A DNA stretch of 64,000 nucleotides from Avichristensenella sp031549905 (GCA_031549905.1 JAVBPC010000027.1:34185-98184); one strand, 5' to 3'; shown: positions 17,628 through 26,455, counted from the stretch's first letter. Notes: generated from the sequence alone by a model not told the origin. Numbers and translations are program-made.

Positions 17628-18377
17628 GTGGAAGAAGTATTGACCAAAAGACAGGTGATCGCCGAGCATTTGCGTGCGCTCCGCAAGGTGATCATCGTCA
17701 GTGCGATAGCGCTTGTCATCGCTTTTGTCGCTATCTTTTATTTTGCGTGCGAACCGCTGGTAAACTTCATTCTAGCGCCGCTGCGCGCGCGCGAAATTGA
17801 GGTCGTCGCCACGCATGTATCCGAGGCGTTGGTGATGCAGCTAAAGGCATGTTTGGTGGCTGCAACTGTCTGCGCCATGCCCGTGATCACGCAACAGATC
17901 TGGTCGTTTGTCGCGCCCGCGCTGTATGCGTCGGAAAAAAAGCTTTTTGCGATTTTGTTTGTCATCGCGCTGCTGCTGTTTGTACTTGGCGTGGTGTTTT
18001 CTTACCTTTACGTTTTCCCGCTGGCAATTGATTTGTTCTTTGAGGCGGGCGAAGGCGTTGCCACTACGCTGTGGTCGGTGGATCAATACTTTGGTTTCGT
18101 GCTTTCCTTTGTATTGCCCTTTGGGCTGATGTTTGAAATGCCGGTGGCTATTTTCATGCTGGCGCGCAAGGGCATCGTGGACTATGCGAAGCTGAAGAAA
18201 AGTCGCAAGTATGTGGTGCTGGCCATTGCGGTCGTCGCTGCGGTATTGACCCCCCCGGATGTAATATCACAGGTAATGCTTGGCGTGCCGATGTTGGCCC
18301 TTTTTGAGATTGGCGTGCAGGTGGCCCGGTTTGTAAAACCCGCGAAAAAGAAAAGCGAGCTGGAAACCGCATCGTAG
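17628..18377 (+). CDS. tatC: Sec-independent protein translocase TatC
   Basis: This 249-residue protein has six membrane segments and the standard TatC landmarks: AEHLRALRKVIIVSA at the N-terminus (the signal-peptide-binding HLxELRxR region), FVAPALYASEKK, FGLMFEMPVAIF and VVAAVLTPPDVISQVMLGVPM. It binds the twin-arginine signal peptide together with TatB. The start is GTG at 17628, immediately after the tatA stop. No obvious twin-arginine substrate is encoded in this window. A good terminator follows. Confidence 0.96.
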   Translation: MEEVLTKRQVIAEHLRALRKVIIVSAIALVIAFVAIFYFACEPLVNFILAPLRAREIEVVATHVSEALVMQLKACLVAATVCAMPVITQQIWSFVAPALYASEKKLFAILFVIALLLFVLGVVFSYLYVFPLAIDLFFEAGEGVATTLWSVDQYFGFVLSFVLPFGLMFEMPVAIFMLARKGIVDYAKLKKSRKYVVLAIAVVAAVLTPPDVISQVMLGVPMLALFEIGVQVARFVKPAKKKSELETAS

Positions 18378-18398
18378 TATATTGATTTTCTAAGATTT

Positions 18399-18430
18399 GC
18401 CTCCGCATGCTATAGTGCGGAGGCTTTTTC
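18399..18430 (+). terminator. Rho-independent terminator after tatC
   Basis: GCCTCCGCA and TGCGGAGGC form a perfect 9-bp stem followed by TTTTTC, 21 nt after the tatC stop. Confidence 0.93.
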
Positions 18431-18472
18431 TACATATTTCGACATTATTAGCCAAAATTCGACCGAATTCGA

Positions 18473-18501
18473 TTGACACCCTTCTGCCCAAAGGCTATAC
18501 T
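18473..18501 (+). promoter_or_regulatory. Sigma-A promoter of the sugar transferase cassette
   Basis: TTGACA (18473-18478) and TATACT (18496-18501) are spaced by 17 bp. Transcription would start near 18508, only a few bases before the first ATG at 18513, which argues for the later ATG at 18537 as the true start. Confidence 0.8.
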
Positions 18502-18536
18502 ACACCATAAGAATGGGCAAAGGCGTGTGCTGCGTG

Positions 18537-19157
18537 ATGCACTTTATACAAAAGACGATCAAACGCGGACTTGATGTGCTGGTAAGCCTCTTTGGATTGC
18601 TGCTTCTCTGTCCCGCCATGCTGTTCATCGCTGTGGTCATCAAAACAACATCCAAAGGGCCCGTATTTTTTCGCCAGGTTCGCCTGGGCCGATACGGCAG
18701 GCCCTTTTCCATCCTGAAATTCCGCACAATGGTGCCTGATGCGGAGCATATGGGCGACGGCATCTTTGTTTTTGGCCGCGCCGACACACGGATTACTCCA
18801 TTCGGCCGCTTTTTGCGGGTATACAGCCTGGATGAACTGCCACAGCTTATCAATGTTCTGCTGGGCGACATGAGCCTGGTTGGTCCCAGGCCGCCGGTAG
18901 CCTATCACCCTTATGACGGCTACGGCGCATATCCCGCGTGGGCCAGACGCAGGTTTGCGGTACGCCCCGGCATCACAGGCCTGGCGCAGGTACGAATGCG
19001 CGCGAGCGCCCCATGGAATGCACGGCTGCGCGTAGACACGGAATACGTCGACAATTACCGTCTATGGCTGGATGTGAAAATTCTGTTCCAAACGCTTCCC
19101 AAAGTAATCAGCAGGACAAACGTCTACCCGGATTCTCCGCAGGCGCTTCGCCCATGA
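18537..19157 (+). CDS. Undecaprenyl-phosphate sugar-1-phosphate transferase (bacterial sugar transferase family)
   Basis: The 206-residue protein has one N-terminal membrane hairpin (KRGLDVLVSLFGLLLLCPAM), then GPVFFRQVRLGRYGRPFSI, the FRTMV segment, SLDELPQLINVLLGDMSLVG and PGITGLAQVRMR, all hallmarks of PglC/EpsL/WcaJ-type phosphoglycosyl transferases. It would load the first sugar phosphate on undecaprenyl phosphate at the cytoplasmic face. The length matches the short, PglC-like class without extra membrane segments. ATG 18537 is chosen because the predicted transcript begins just before the earlier ATG at 18513, leaving no room for a ribosome site. It is followed by an aminotransferase and an ATP-grasp gene in the same direction. 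Confidence 0.9.
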   Translation: MHFIQKTIKRGLDVLVSLFGLLLLCPAMLFIAVVIKTTSKGPVFFRQVRLGRYGRPFSILKFRTMVPDAEHMGDGIFVFGRADTRITPFGRFLRVYSLDELPQLINVLLGDMSLVGPRPPVAYHPYDGYGAYPAWARRRFAVRPGITGLAQVRMRASAPWNARLRVDTEYVDNYRLWLDVKILFQTLPKVISRTNVYPDSPQALRP

Positions 19158-19183
19158 TCCTATAACAGCACGCAGGAGCCTTC

Positions 19184-20347
19184 ATGCAATTCACAAAAGA
19201 TATCCTTGATATGCCAACGCGTCCGTTTGCCAATGCAGTAGAAGCGCGAAAAAAGCAGGGACTGGAAATCTTGTCCCTGGGGCGCGGCGAGCCGGACTTT
19301 GTGATGCCCGCATACATCCGGGAAGCCATGATCGACGCGGCACGGCAATGCGATACCGGATATGGCGCGTCGCAGGGTTTGCCTATGCTTCGGGCATACA
19401 TTGCCGACAGCCTGAACAGCACATATGGAACCGCATACGACGCTTCCCGCGTGATCATTGCCCCCGGCGTCAAGTCCGTGTTGCACTTGGCGCTTTGCTC
19501 TCTGTTGGATGCGGGGGATAGCGTTGTGTTCCTTACGCCGCACTTTGGCAACTACCCCGCGCTCGTCAAAATGGCGGAACCGACGGCGAAGGCCGTTACC
19601 GTTTCGCTACGGCAGGATTATACGCTGGATCTTCCTGCGCTGGAAAAGGCTGTCTCACAGCCGCGCGTCAAATGCCTGCTGATCAACATGCCCCACAACC
19701 CGACCGGCGCTGTACTTACACAGGAAGATATGGACGCGGTTGCCCGCCTGTGCTCGGAGCACGGCGTATACCTGATCAGCGATGAAGTATACGAAAAGCT
19801 GGTATACCCGGGCACCATACACCGCGGTTTTGCGGCGTATCCGGCGCTTCTGGGCCGGCTGTTGGTTCTGGGCGGCTACAGCAAATCCCACGCGATGGCC
19901 GGCCTGCGCATTGGGTACGGCGCGGGACCCGCAGACCTTATTGCCACAATGAACCGGCTGGCGCAGCATCTGTATACCGGCACCTGCACCTTTGCACAGG
20001 CAGGCGCTTGCGCCGCATATACGCACGATGCGTTGCACCTGCCGCCCTATGTGGAACAGTTGGCGCGCCGCGCGGAAAGGTTTCACGCGTGCGCCCAGTC
20101 CCTTCGGCATATGCACGGCGTGCCGCCTCATGCGGGGTTCTTCTACTTTGCTGACATTTCCGCCACGCGGATGGATTCCAATGCCTACTGCATTAAACTG
20201 CTTGAAGAAACCGGAATTGCCGCCACGCCCGGCATTGCCTTTGGCGACAGCTGGGACCGACATGTCCGCTTCTCGCTGGCGGCGCCGGATGATGTGCTTG
20301 CACAGGCAATGGAACGGCTTGCGCGGTTTGACAGGGCATTTTCGTAA
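19184..20347 (+). CDS. PLP-dependent aminotransferase, class I/II (aspartate aminotransferase-like)
   Basis: The 387-residue enzyme is a fold-type I aminotransferase. It shows LSLGRGEPDF near the N-terminus, YGASQGLPMLRAYIADSL, INMPHNPTGAVLTQEDM, LISDEVYEKLVYPG, the PLP-lysine loop GGYSKSHAMAGLRIGYG, and RFSLAAPDD near the end with the carboxylate-binding Arg. The amino-acid substrate is not evident. Because it sits between a sugar transferase and an ATP-grasp protein it may supply an amino group or amino acid for a surface glycan, although sugar aminotransferases usually belong to the DegT family. GCAGGAGCC precedes the ATG. Confidence 0.9.
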   Translation: MQFTKDILDMPTRPFANAVEARKKQGLEILSLGRGEPDFVMPAYIREAMIDAARQCDTGYGASQGLPMLRAYIADSLNSTYGTAYDASRVIIAPGVKSVLHLALCSLLDAGDSVVFLTPHFGNYPALVKMAEPTAKAVTVSLRQDYTLDLPALEKAVSQPRVKCLLINMPHNPTGAVLTQEDMDAVARLCSEHGVYLISDEVYEKLVYPGTIHRGFAAYPALLGRLLVLGGYSKSHAMAGLRIGYGAGPADLIATMNRLAQHLYTGTCTFAQAGACAAYTHDALHLPPYVEQLARRAERFHACAQSLRHMHGVPPHAGFFYFADISATRMDSNAYCIKLLEETGIAATPGIAFGDSWDRHVRFSLAAPDDVLAQAMERLARFDRAFS

Positions 20348-20387
20348 ACCTTTCCACACTTACAAAAGAAAAACGGGAGTCTGCAAA

Positions 20388-21383
20388 ATGAACATCCTGG
20401 TATTAGGTTGCGGCACGCGCGTTAAAATCATCGAGTATTTTGCCCGGGCGCTTCATGAAGGCGGCCGGGTTATTGCTGCGGACGCAAGCCCTGACGCGCC
20501 CGCGCTTGGCTTTGGCGATGCCTGCTGTTTGGTACCGTACGCCTCCGATCCGGGGTACATTGACGCCGTTCTTTCCGTTTGCCGCACGCATCAGGTCACC
20601 GCGCTTCTTTCGCTGATCGATCACGAGCTTTCCCTGCTGGCAAGGCACCGGCGTGCGTTTGCGGAGGCAGGCGTTACGGTAATCGGTTCCAGTGAAATGC
20701 TGTGCGAACGGTGCCTGGATAAATGGGCCATGCATGAATGGTTGCTTGCTAACGGCTACCCGGCAGCCAAGACATATCGCACACTGGAATCTTTTGAAGC
20801 GGCGCATGCATCGGGAGAAATCAGGTTTCCTGTTATTATCAAGCCGCGCAAGGGCAGTGGAAGCCTTCATGTTGCCACCGCAAATACAATGGAAAGCGCC
20901 AGATATGAATTCTATAAGCAAAGCGATATGCTGATCCAACAGGTGTTTGAGTATCAGGAAATCGGCATCGATTGCTACGCGGATATGATAACGGGGAAGT
21001 TGGTATCTGCCTTTTCAAAGCGCAAGCTGGAGATGCGCGCGGGCGAAACGTACCGCTCCGTTTCTTATAAAGATGAGCGGCTGTTTGCTTTCCTAAAGCG
21101 CTTTGTTGAAGAAAGCGGTTTTCGCGCACAGGTGGATATCGATCTGTTTGATGTGGGCGGTACCTATTATATCACCGATGTGAACCCACGCTTTGGCGGC
21201 GGCTATCCGCATGCGCACGCTTGCGGTGCAGACCATGTCGGCATGCTGATCCGCAACCTTCGCGGGTATGCAAATGCTCCCCACATCGGCCAATATGAGG
21301 CGGATATTACAATGATGAAATACCCGGATGTCCTCTTCAAAAGGCCGGGCGGCAGCAAGTGCTTTTATCATGATAAAGATTGA
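20388..21383 (+). CDS. ATP-grasp ligase, carbamoyl-phosphate-synthase-like
   Basis: This 331-residue protein has an N-terminal Rossmann-like preATP-grasp domain (MNILVLGCGTRVKIIEYFAR) and then an ATP-grasp core: RCLDKWAMHEWLLANGYPAA, FPVIIKPRKGSGSLHV, IQQVFEYQEIGIDCYAD, and the metal-binding ITDVNPRFGGGYPHAHACG. Such stand-alone proteins ligate a carboxylate to an amine or thiol and recur in exopolysaccharide and pilin-glycosylation clusters. The ATG at 20388 is used because GGGAG lies about 10 nt upstream and the Rossmann strand begins there. It follows the aminotransferase by 40 nt. A carboxylate-amine ligation that attaches an amino acid to a sugar is the likeliest role, but this is inference. 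Confidence 0.85.
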   Translation: MNILVLGCGTRVKIIEYFARALHEGGRVIAADASPDAPALGFGDACCLVPYASDPGYIDAVLSVCRTHQVTALLSLIDHELSLLARHRRAFAEAGVTVIGSSEMLCERCLDKWAMHEWLLANGYPAAKTYRTLESFEAAHASGEIRFPVIIKPRKGSGSLHVATANTMESARYEFYKQSDMLIQQVFEYQEIGIDCYADMITGKLVSAFSKRKLEMRAGETYRSVSYKDERLFAFLKRFVEESGFRAQVDIDLFDVGGTYYITDVNPRFGGGYPHAHACGADHVGMLIRNLRGYANAPHIGQYEADITMMKYPDVLFKRPGGSKCFYHDKD

Positions 21384-21408
21384 CAAACCGCCATCCGCAT
21401 GTGATAAT
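21380..21408 (+). promoter_or_regulatory. Sigma-A promoter of the alanyl-tRNA synthetase gene
   Basis: TTGACA (21380-21385) overlaps the upstream stop codon and is 17 bp from GATAAT (21403-21408). The distance to the GTG start leaves no room for a T-box leader. Confidence 0.7.
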
Positions 21409-21434
21409 TGGAATTTGCAAAGGAGTGATATAAG

Positions 21435-23231
21435 GTGAGACCTCAAACCGCGGACGAGCTCCGCACGATGTTCATTGAATTTTTTCGGGCACATGGGCAC
21501 GCGGTGATCCCCAGCGCGTCCGTGATTCCCGAGAACGACCCCTCCGTCCTGTTCACCACGGCGGGCATGCACCCGCTGGTGCCTTACCTGCTGGGCGAAA
21601 CGCACCCTGCGGGCAAGCGCCTGACGGACGCGCAGAAGTGCATCCGTACCGGCGACATTGACGAAGTGGGCGACGCGTCACACCTGACCTTCTTTGAAAT
21701 GCTGGGCAACTGGTCGCTGGGCGATTATTTCAAAAAGGAAGCTATCGCCATGTCGTGGGAGTTTATGACCTCCCCCGAATATCTTGGCCTTGATCCGAAT
21801 ATGCTGGCCTTTTCCGTGTTTGCGGGCGATGAAAACGCCCCGCGCGATGAAGAGTCCTTCGCGCTGTGGCAAGAGATGGGCGTGCCCAAGGAACGCATCT
21901 TCTTCCTGCCCAAAGAGAACAACTGGTGGGCGCCCGGCCCTGTCGGCCCCTGCGGCCCGGACAGCGAGATGTTCCTCATCATGCGCGATGAGCCGTGCGG
22001 CCCGGACTGCTCCCCCGCGTGTGACTGCGGCCGCTATCTGGAATTCTGGAACAACGTATTCATGGAGTTCAACAAGCAGAAGGACGGCCAGCTGGTCAAG
22101 CTGCCGAAGCCCAACGTCGATACCGGCATGGGGCTGGAGCGCACCCTCTGCGTGCTGAACGGCGTGAAAAGTGTGTACGACACCCCGCTTTTCACCGATA
22201 TTTTGGAAAAAATCGCCGCCCTCACCGGCGCGAAGTACGGCAGCGATGACACGACGACCCGCGCATTCCGCATCATTGCCGACCATATCCGCACCTCCAC
22301 TTTCATGCTGGGCGATGCGCATGGCATTACCCCCTCCAACGTGGACCAGGGGTATGTGCTGCGCCGTCTGATCCGCCGCGCGGTGCGCTACGGCATCCGC
22401 CTGGGCGCGCCCGATGGGTTCACCGCTGAGATTGCCAAGGTCGTCATCGCGAAATATGCGCATGTCTACCCGGAATTGCAAGCAAATGCCGCCTTCATTG
22501 CCGACCAGCTGGTCATGGAAGAGCAGCGCTTCGCCAGAACCCTGAAGCAGGGCGAGAAGGAATTCGACAAGATCGTGCAGTCGATCGAGAAGTATAACCT
22601 ACCCCGCCAGATCGACGGCAAGCGCGCGTTCAAGCTGTACGATACCTACGGTTTCCCCATCGAAATGACGCAGGAACGGGCCGCCGAGCACAACCTGCCG
22701 GTGGATGTTGATGGCTTTGCGGAGCATTTCAAGCAGCACCAGCTGCTGTCCCAGGCCGGCGCGGAGCAGCGTTTCAAGGGCGGCCTTGCCGATACGGGCG
22801 AAAACACCGCGAAACTGCACACCGCCACGCACCTGATGCATGCGGCGCTGCGCAAAGTGTTGGGCGATGAGGTAGCGCAGAAGGGTTCCAACATCACCGC
22901 CGAGCGCCTCCGGTTCGACTTTTCTTTCGGTCGCCGCATGACCGACGAAGAAATCGCCGAGGTGCAGCGCCTGGTAAACGTTGCCATCGCCGCCGATGTG
23001 CCGGTTGACTGCGCCGAGATGAGCGTGGACGAAGCCAAAGCGCAGGGTGCGATCGGCCTGTTCGAGAGCAAATATGGCGATGTTGTCAAGGTATACACGA
23101 TGGGCGCGTTCTCCAAGGAGATCTGCGGCGGCCCGCACGCGCACAGAACCGGCGAACTGGGTTCGTTTACAATCCAGAAAGAGGAGTCGTCCTCCGCAGG
23201 TGTGCGGCGGATCAAGGCCGTTATCAGCTAA
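21435..23231 (+). CDS. alaS: Alanyl-tRNA synthetase, short form without the C-terminal C-Ala domain
   Basis: This enzyme charges tRNA-Ala. At 598 residues it is much shorter than the usual ~870. The class II catalytic core is intact (FTTAGMHPLVPYLLGE, FFEMLGNWSLGDYF, WNNVFMEFNK, DTGMGLERTLCVLNG), as are the tRNA-recognition helices and the editing domain with HTATHLMHAALR and CGGPHAHRTGELG. The final ~270 residues (DHHA1/C-Ala) that normally aid tRNA binding are absent, with a clean stop and no remnant downstream. The usual CGGTH is CGGPH here. Short AlaRS proteins with this plan exist as a known subgroup. AGGAGTGAT precedes the GTG start. A full-length alaS elsewhere in the genome is possible. 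Confidence 0.93.
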   Translation: MRPQTADELRTMFIEFFRAHGHAVIPSASVIPENDPSVLFTTAGMHPLVPYLLGETHPAGKRLTDAQKCIRTGDIDEVGDASHLTFFEMLGNWSLGDYFKKEAIAMSWEFMTSPEYLGLDPNMLAFSVFAGDENAPRDEESFALWQEMGVPKERIFFLPKENNWWAPGPVGPCGPDSEMFLIMRDEPCGPDCSPACDCGRYLEFWNNVFMEFNKQKDGQLVKLPKPNVDTGMGLERTLCVLNGVKSVYDTPLFTDILEKIAALTGAKYGSDDTTTRAFRIIADHIRTSTFMLGDAHGITPSNVDQGYVLRRLIRRAVRYGIRLGAPDGFTAEIAKVVIAKYAHVYPELQANAAFIADQLVMEEQRFARTLKQGEKEFDKIVQSIEKYNLPRQIDGKRAFKLYDTYGFPIEMTQERAAEHNLPVDVDGFAEHFKQHQLLSQAGAEQRFKGGLADTGENTAKLHTATHLMHAALRKVLGDEVAQKGSNITAERLRFDFSFGRRMTDEEIAEVQRLVNVAIAADVPVDCAEMSVDEAKAQGAIGLFESKYGDVVKVYTMGAFSKEICGGPHAHRTGELGSFTIQKEESSSAGVRRIKAVIS

Positions 23232-23249
23232 CTAAGTGAAGTTACGCCA

Positions 23250-23317
23250 GGGGCCCTGCCCCCGGACCCCGCTTAAGGGCTTTAAGCCCTTAAGAATCCC
23301 TTTTTCGCCTCACGGCG
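23250..23317. repeat. Dispersed three-hairpin repeat, copy 2
   Basis: The order of stems matches 6220-6293: GGGGC-CCT-GCCCC, CTTAAGGGCTT-T-AAGCCCTTAAG (23272-23294), and CGCC-TCAC-GGCG. Positions that differ between copies change on both sides of the stem. It lies 18 nt after the alaS stop and just before a terminator. Confidence 0.75.
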
Positions 23318-23332
23318 GGTTGGGGTGGGGTT

Positions 23333-23357
23333 CAGGGAATGCGTCCCTGGTGTTTTT
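23333..23357 (+). terminator. Rho-independent terminator after alaS
   Basis: CAGGGA-ATGCG-TCCCTG forms a hairpin followed by GTGTTTTTA. It closes the alaS transcript ahead of the helicase gene. Confidence 0.7.
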
Positions 23358-23388
23358 ATCCCTATCAAACTATAAGGAGGCGGAGCAC

Positions 23389-25641
23389 ATGAGCAAACCA
23401 AACCATCCTGCGTGGCAGGAAGAGGTGGCGCGCCTGAACGAAACGCTGGCCCTGGTACACACGGAAACCCGGCGGCTGGAAGAGCAAGTGGAACAACAGG
23501 AAAAATCGGTGATGATCGAGCGCCTGAGCGCGGGCGGCATCTATTCCAGCGACCTGATCGTCGCGGAGCAGCTGTACGGCTTCATGGCAGGAACCCTGCA
23601 CCATCTGCGGCTGGCGGCAGACCGCGCGTACTTCACGCGCGTGGACTTCACGCCCGACGGAGATGATCGGCTGCGCACGTATTACATCGGCAAGTGGGGC
23701 GTCATCAACGGCGAAACGCTGGAGCCGGTAATCATCGACTGGCGCGCGCCGGTCGCTAACCTGTACTATTCGGGGCAGCTTGGCCCCGTTCGATATAAAG
23801 CCCCCGATGGGGAGATTCACGGCACGCTGTCCCTAAAGCGGCAGTTGGGCGTCAAGAGTGGGCAGCTGGAAACCATATTTGATACCGATGTTGCCGCACA
23901 GGACGCCTACCTGATGGGCGTGTTGGGCGAGGTGCGCGGCGACCGCCTGCGCGATGTCGTTTCCACCATCCAGGCGGAGCAAAACGTCGTCATCCGCCAC
24001 AAGCCTGACCGCGCGCTGGTGGTACAGGGCGTGGCGGGTTCCGGCAAAACCACCATTGCGCTGCACCGCATCGCGTACCTGCTGTACGCTTATCGCGAAA
24101 CGTTGCAGCCCAAGCACATGATGATCCTCGCGCCAAGCCCGCTTTTTTTGGACTATATCTCCGCCGTTTTGCCCGATCTGGGCGTGGAACAGGTCATCCA
24201 GACAACGTACTCGCTGCACATCAGCAAACTGCTTGGCAAACACATGCCGCGCCTTGACGAGGCGGACAGGCTGGAAACGATGCTGACCCTATCCGATGCC
24301 GAGCGCGCGGACAGGGAAGCGCTGCTCCGCTTTCAGGGATCGCTCCGATTCCGCGCGCTGCTGGTGGAGTTTCTGAACAGGCTGGAAAAGCGGCTGATTC
24401 CGGAAGGAGATGTCCGCTTCGGCCCGGCGGTGCTGTACACCAACGAGCAAATGCAGCGCATCTTCCTGGAAGAATTGGCCCCCTTCCCCTTTGAGCGGCG
24501 CATGGCGGAAATCCCCAAATATCTGACGAAAAAGCGCAAGTGGGCGCAGGAACAGGCCGCCGCGTGGTACGAAGCGGAGTGCGCAAAGCGCGCCGAGCGT
24601 ATTCTGTTTGAAATGCCGGACGGCCCGGAACGCCGCCAGCGCATGATCGCGCTGTACGACAGCCGCGACGCGCGCCTTGTGGAAATCAAAGAAAAGGGCA
24701 AAACATTCGAAAAGGATGAAATGGCGCGCTGGCCGAAGGTGCCGCTGCTGGAGACATACCGGCAGTTCCTGTCGGACGCGTGGAATCCGCCGCTGGCCCC
24801 GGAGGAAATCCCCCTGTGGCGCAGCCTGTGCGAAGAGAAAGCGGCGCTGCTTACAAAAAAACACATCGAGCCGGAAGACCTCGCCCCCCTGGCGACGATG
24901 GCGCTGCGCCTGTACGGCCTGCCGCGCACCGAAATCCGCCACACTGTCATCGATGAAGCGCAGGACTTCTCGCCGTTCCAGTTCCAGCTGCTGCGCGATT
25001 TGTCGGGCACGGATTCGTTCACGATCGTCGGCGACCTGATGCAGGGCGTCCATGCGTTTGAGGGCCTGCGCGACTGGGAAGAAATCCTGACGCCGGTGTT
25101 CGATGGCCGCGCCACACTGCATCCGTTGCGCACAAGCTACCGCAGCACGGTGGATATCATGGTGTTTGCCACGCGCGTTGCCCTGAACCGCCCGGTACCG
25201 GGGCAGCAACCCGCGCGCCCGGTGCTGCGCCATGGCGAAGCGCCCACGATGCACGCGTTTCAGGATGCAAAAGCGCGCAACACATTCCTTGCCGAAACGC
25301 TGCACGCGCTGAAAGGTGAAGGGTACCGCACCATCGCCGTCATCGATAAGGATGCCGAGCGCTGCAAGAAGCTGCACAAGGCGCTGCCCGCAGACCTTTC
25401 CGCGCACCTTGTCCGCGCGGGGGATACGCATTACGAGGGCGGCGTATTGGTGATCCCTGCCACGCTGGTCAAGGGACTGGAGTTTGACTGTGTGTTGATC
25501 GCGGATGCGGGCGAAAGCGTGTACCCGGATACGGAGCTGACCGCGCGGTTGTTGTACGTCTGTCTGACCCGCCCGCTGCATCGGCTGATCTGCTGCCATA
25601 TCGGCCCGGCAAGCCCGCTGCTGAAGGAACCCGAGGTATAA
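23389..25641 (+). CDS. helD: HelD-like RNA polymerase recycling helicase (UvrD/Rep superfamily 1)
   Basis: The 750-residue protein has the HelD plan. A coiled-coil N-terminal arm (LNETLALVHTETRRLEEQVE) is followed by Walker A (QGVAGSGKTTIALHRIAYLL), a variable insertion, Walker B (HTVIDEAQDFSPFQFQLLRD), motif III (FTIVGDLMQGVHAFEG), and the C-terminal motifs SYRSTVDIM and VKGLEFDCVLIADA with ARLLYVCLTRPL. HelD uses ATP to pry stalled RNA polymerase from nucleic acid rather than unwinding DNA. In some actinobacteria relatives confer rifampicin tolerance. The ATG at 23389 is chosen because AAGGAGGCGGAG precedes it. It lies behind the alaS terminator and converges with the phosphoesterase gene. 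Confidence 0.88.
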   Translation: MSKPNHPAWQEEVARLNETLALVHTETRRLEEQVEQQEKSVMIERLSAGGIYSSDLIVAEQLYGFMAGTLHHLRLAADRAYFTRVDFTPDGDDRLRTYYIGKWGVINGETLEPVIIDWRAPVANLYYSGQLGPVRYKAPDGEIHGTLSLKRQLGVKSGQLETIFDTDVAAQDAYLMGVLGEVRGDRLRDVVSTIQAEQNVVIRHKPDRALVVQGVAGSGKTTIALHRIAYLLYAYRETLQPKHMMILAPSPLFLDYISAVLPDLGVEQVIQTTYSLHISKLLGKHMPRLDEADRLETMLTLSDAERADREALLRFQGSLRFRALLVEFLNRLEKRLIPEGDVRFGPAVLYTNEQMQRIFLEELAPFPFERRMAEIPKYLTKKRKWAQEQAAAWYEAECAKRAERILFEMPDGPERRQRMIALYDSRDARLVEIKEKGKTFEKDEMARWPKVPLLETYRQFLSDAWNPPLAPEEIPLWRSLCEEKAALLTKKHIEPEDLAPLATMALRLYGLPRTEIRHTVIDEAQDFSPFQFQLLRDLSGTDSFTIVGDLMQGVHAFEGLRDWEEILTPVFDGRATLHPLRTSYRSTVDIMVFATRVALNRPVPGQQPARPVLRHGEAPTMHAFQDAKARNTFLAETLHALKGEGYRTIAVIDKDAERCKKLHKALPADLSAHLVRAGDTHYEGGVLVIPATLVKGLEFDCVLIADAGESVYPDTELTARLLYVCLTRPLHRLICCHIGPASPLLKEPEV

Positions 25642-25658
25642 TCCTTCGGCACCATTTT

Positions 25659-26366
25659 CTAGCGGCTATACTGCCCTGTCATAATTTCCTTTATAAAAGC
25701 ATCCCCCATGGGGAGGTCGGGTACGGCTTCGGTCAGCCGCACGGCCTCCTCACGGTCGTACTCCAGCTGCACAATTGTTACGGACAGCGCTGTCCGGGTT
25801 TCCCCCATGTCCCCCTCCAGCAGCGCATATGTCGGGTATGGCTGGCGCAGCAGCGGGTTGCCAACGCTGCCGGTGTTCAGCAGCACGCCAACCTTTCTGA
25901 TCTGCTCATAGAAAGGGCGGTGGATATCCGCGTAAGCAACGAAATCCGGGGTGTAGCCATCTTCATCGCGAAAAAAGGCAACCTTTTCCTCAGCGGGTGA
26001 TTCGGGATAGACAACCCCCGGCACAAAGTTCCGCCCATGCACCAGCCGGACTTTTCTGCCGGAAAAGGCAAAGCGATGTTCCATCGGCAGCTGCGCCAGC
26101 TTTTCAAGCCGCGCCTGCCCCAGCTGCGCCCGGTACCACATGCCCGTTTCGGAATCGCTTTTGACAATCCCTTCATCCCAGTTGCCCATCAGGATTACCT
26201 GGCAGTTCGCAAACGCCCAATCCATTGTCCACGGCGAATCCGGGCCTTTGCCCACCAAATCGCCCAGGCAGTAGAGAGCGTCCGCACCCTTTTTTTCAAT
26301 ATCCTTCTCCAGTGCGGCGGTTGCGGGCCGGTTTCCGTGCAGATCGCCAAAAAGCGCTATTTTCAC
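25659..26366 (-). CDS. Calcineurin-like metallophosphoesterase
   Basis: The 235-residue enzyme has the metal-binding motifs of the YfcE/MPE family in order: ALFGDLHGNRPA (D-H), YCLGDLVGKGP (GD), MGNWDEGI (GN-D in place of GNHD), VRLVHGRNF (H) and LNTGSVGNPLLRQPYPTYAL. The second metal-site His of GNHE/D is Trp here, which also occurs in related bacterial proteins. It would hydrolyse a phosphodiester or phosphomonoester in the cytoplasm; the substrate is unknown. The start is GTG at 26366, with AGGAGG 5-10 nt upstream. It is a single-gene unit converging with helD. Confidence 0.85.
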   Translation of the reverse strand: MKIALFGDLHGNRPATAALEKDIEKKGADALYCLGDLVGKGPDSPWTMDWAFANCQVILMGNWDEGIVKSDSETGMWYRAQLGQARLEKLAQLPMEHRFAFSGRKVRLVHGRNFVPGVVYPESPAEEKVAFFRDEDGYTPDFVAYADIHRPFYEQIRKVGVLLNTGSVGNPLLRQPYPTYALLEGDMGETRTALSVTIVQLEYDREEAVRLTEAVPDLPMGDAFIKEIMTGQYSR

Positions 26367-26455
26367 GCGTGCCTCCTGTATGCGGTAATTATCTGCTTAC
26401 TGTACACGAACAAGCCCGCAAAATCAAATCATTTTCGCGCCCTGGGATGGTTTTC

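Noticed and set aside
18513..18536. Earlier ATG for the sugar transferase
   Set aside because: The promoter's -10 box ends at 18501, so the transcript would start only a few bases before this ATG with no ribosome site.
21384..21434. T-box leader before alaS
   Set aside because: Only 51 nt separate the upstream stop from the GTG, far too short for a T-box.
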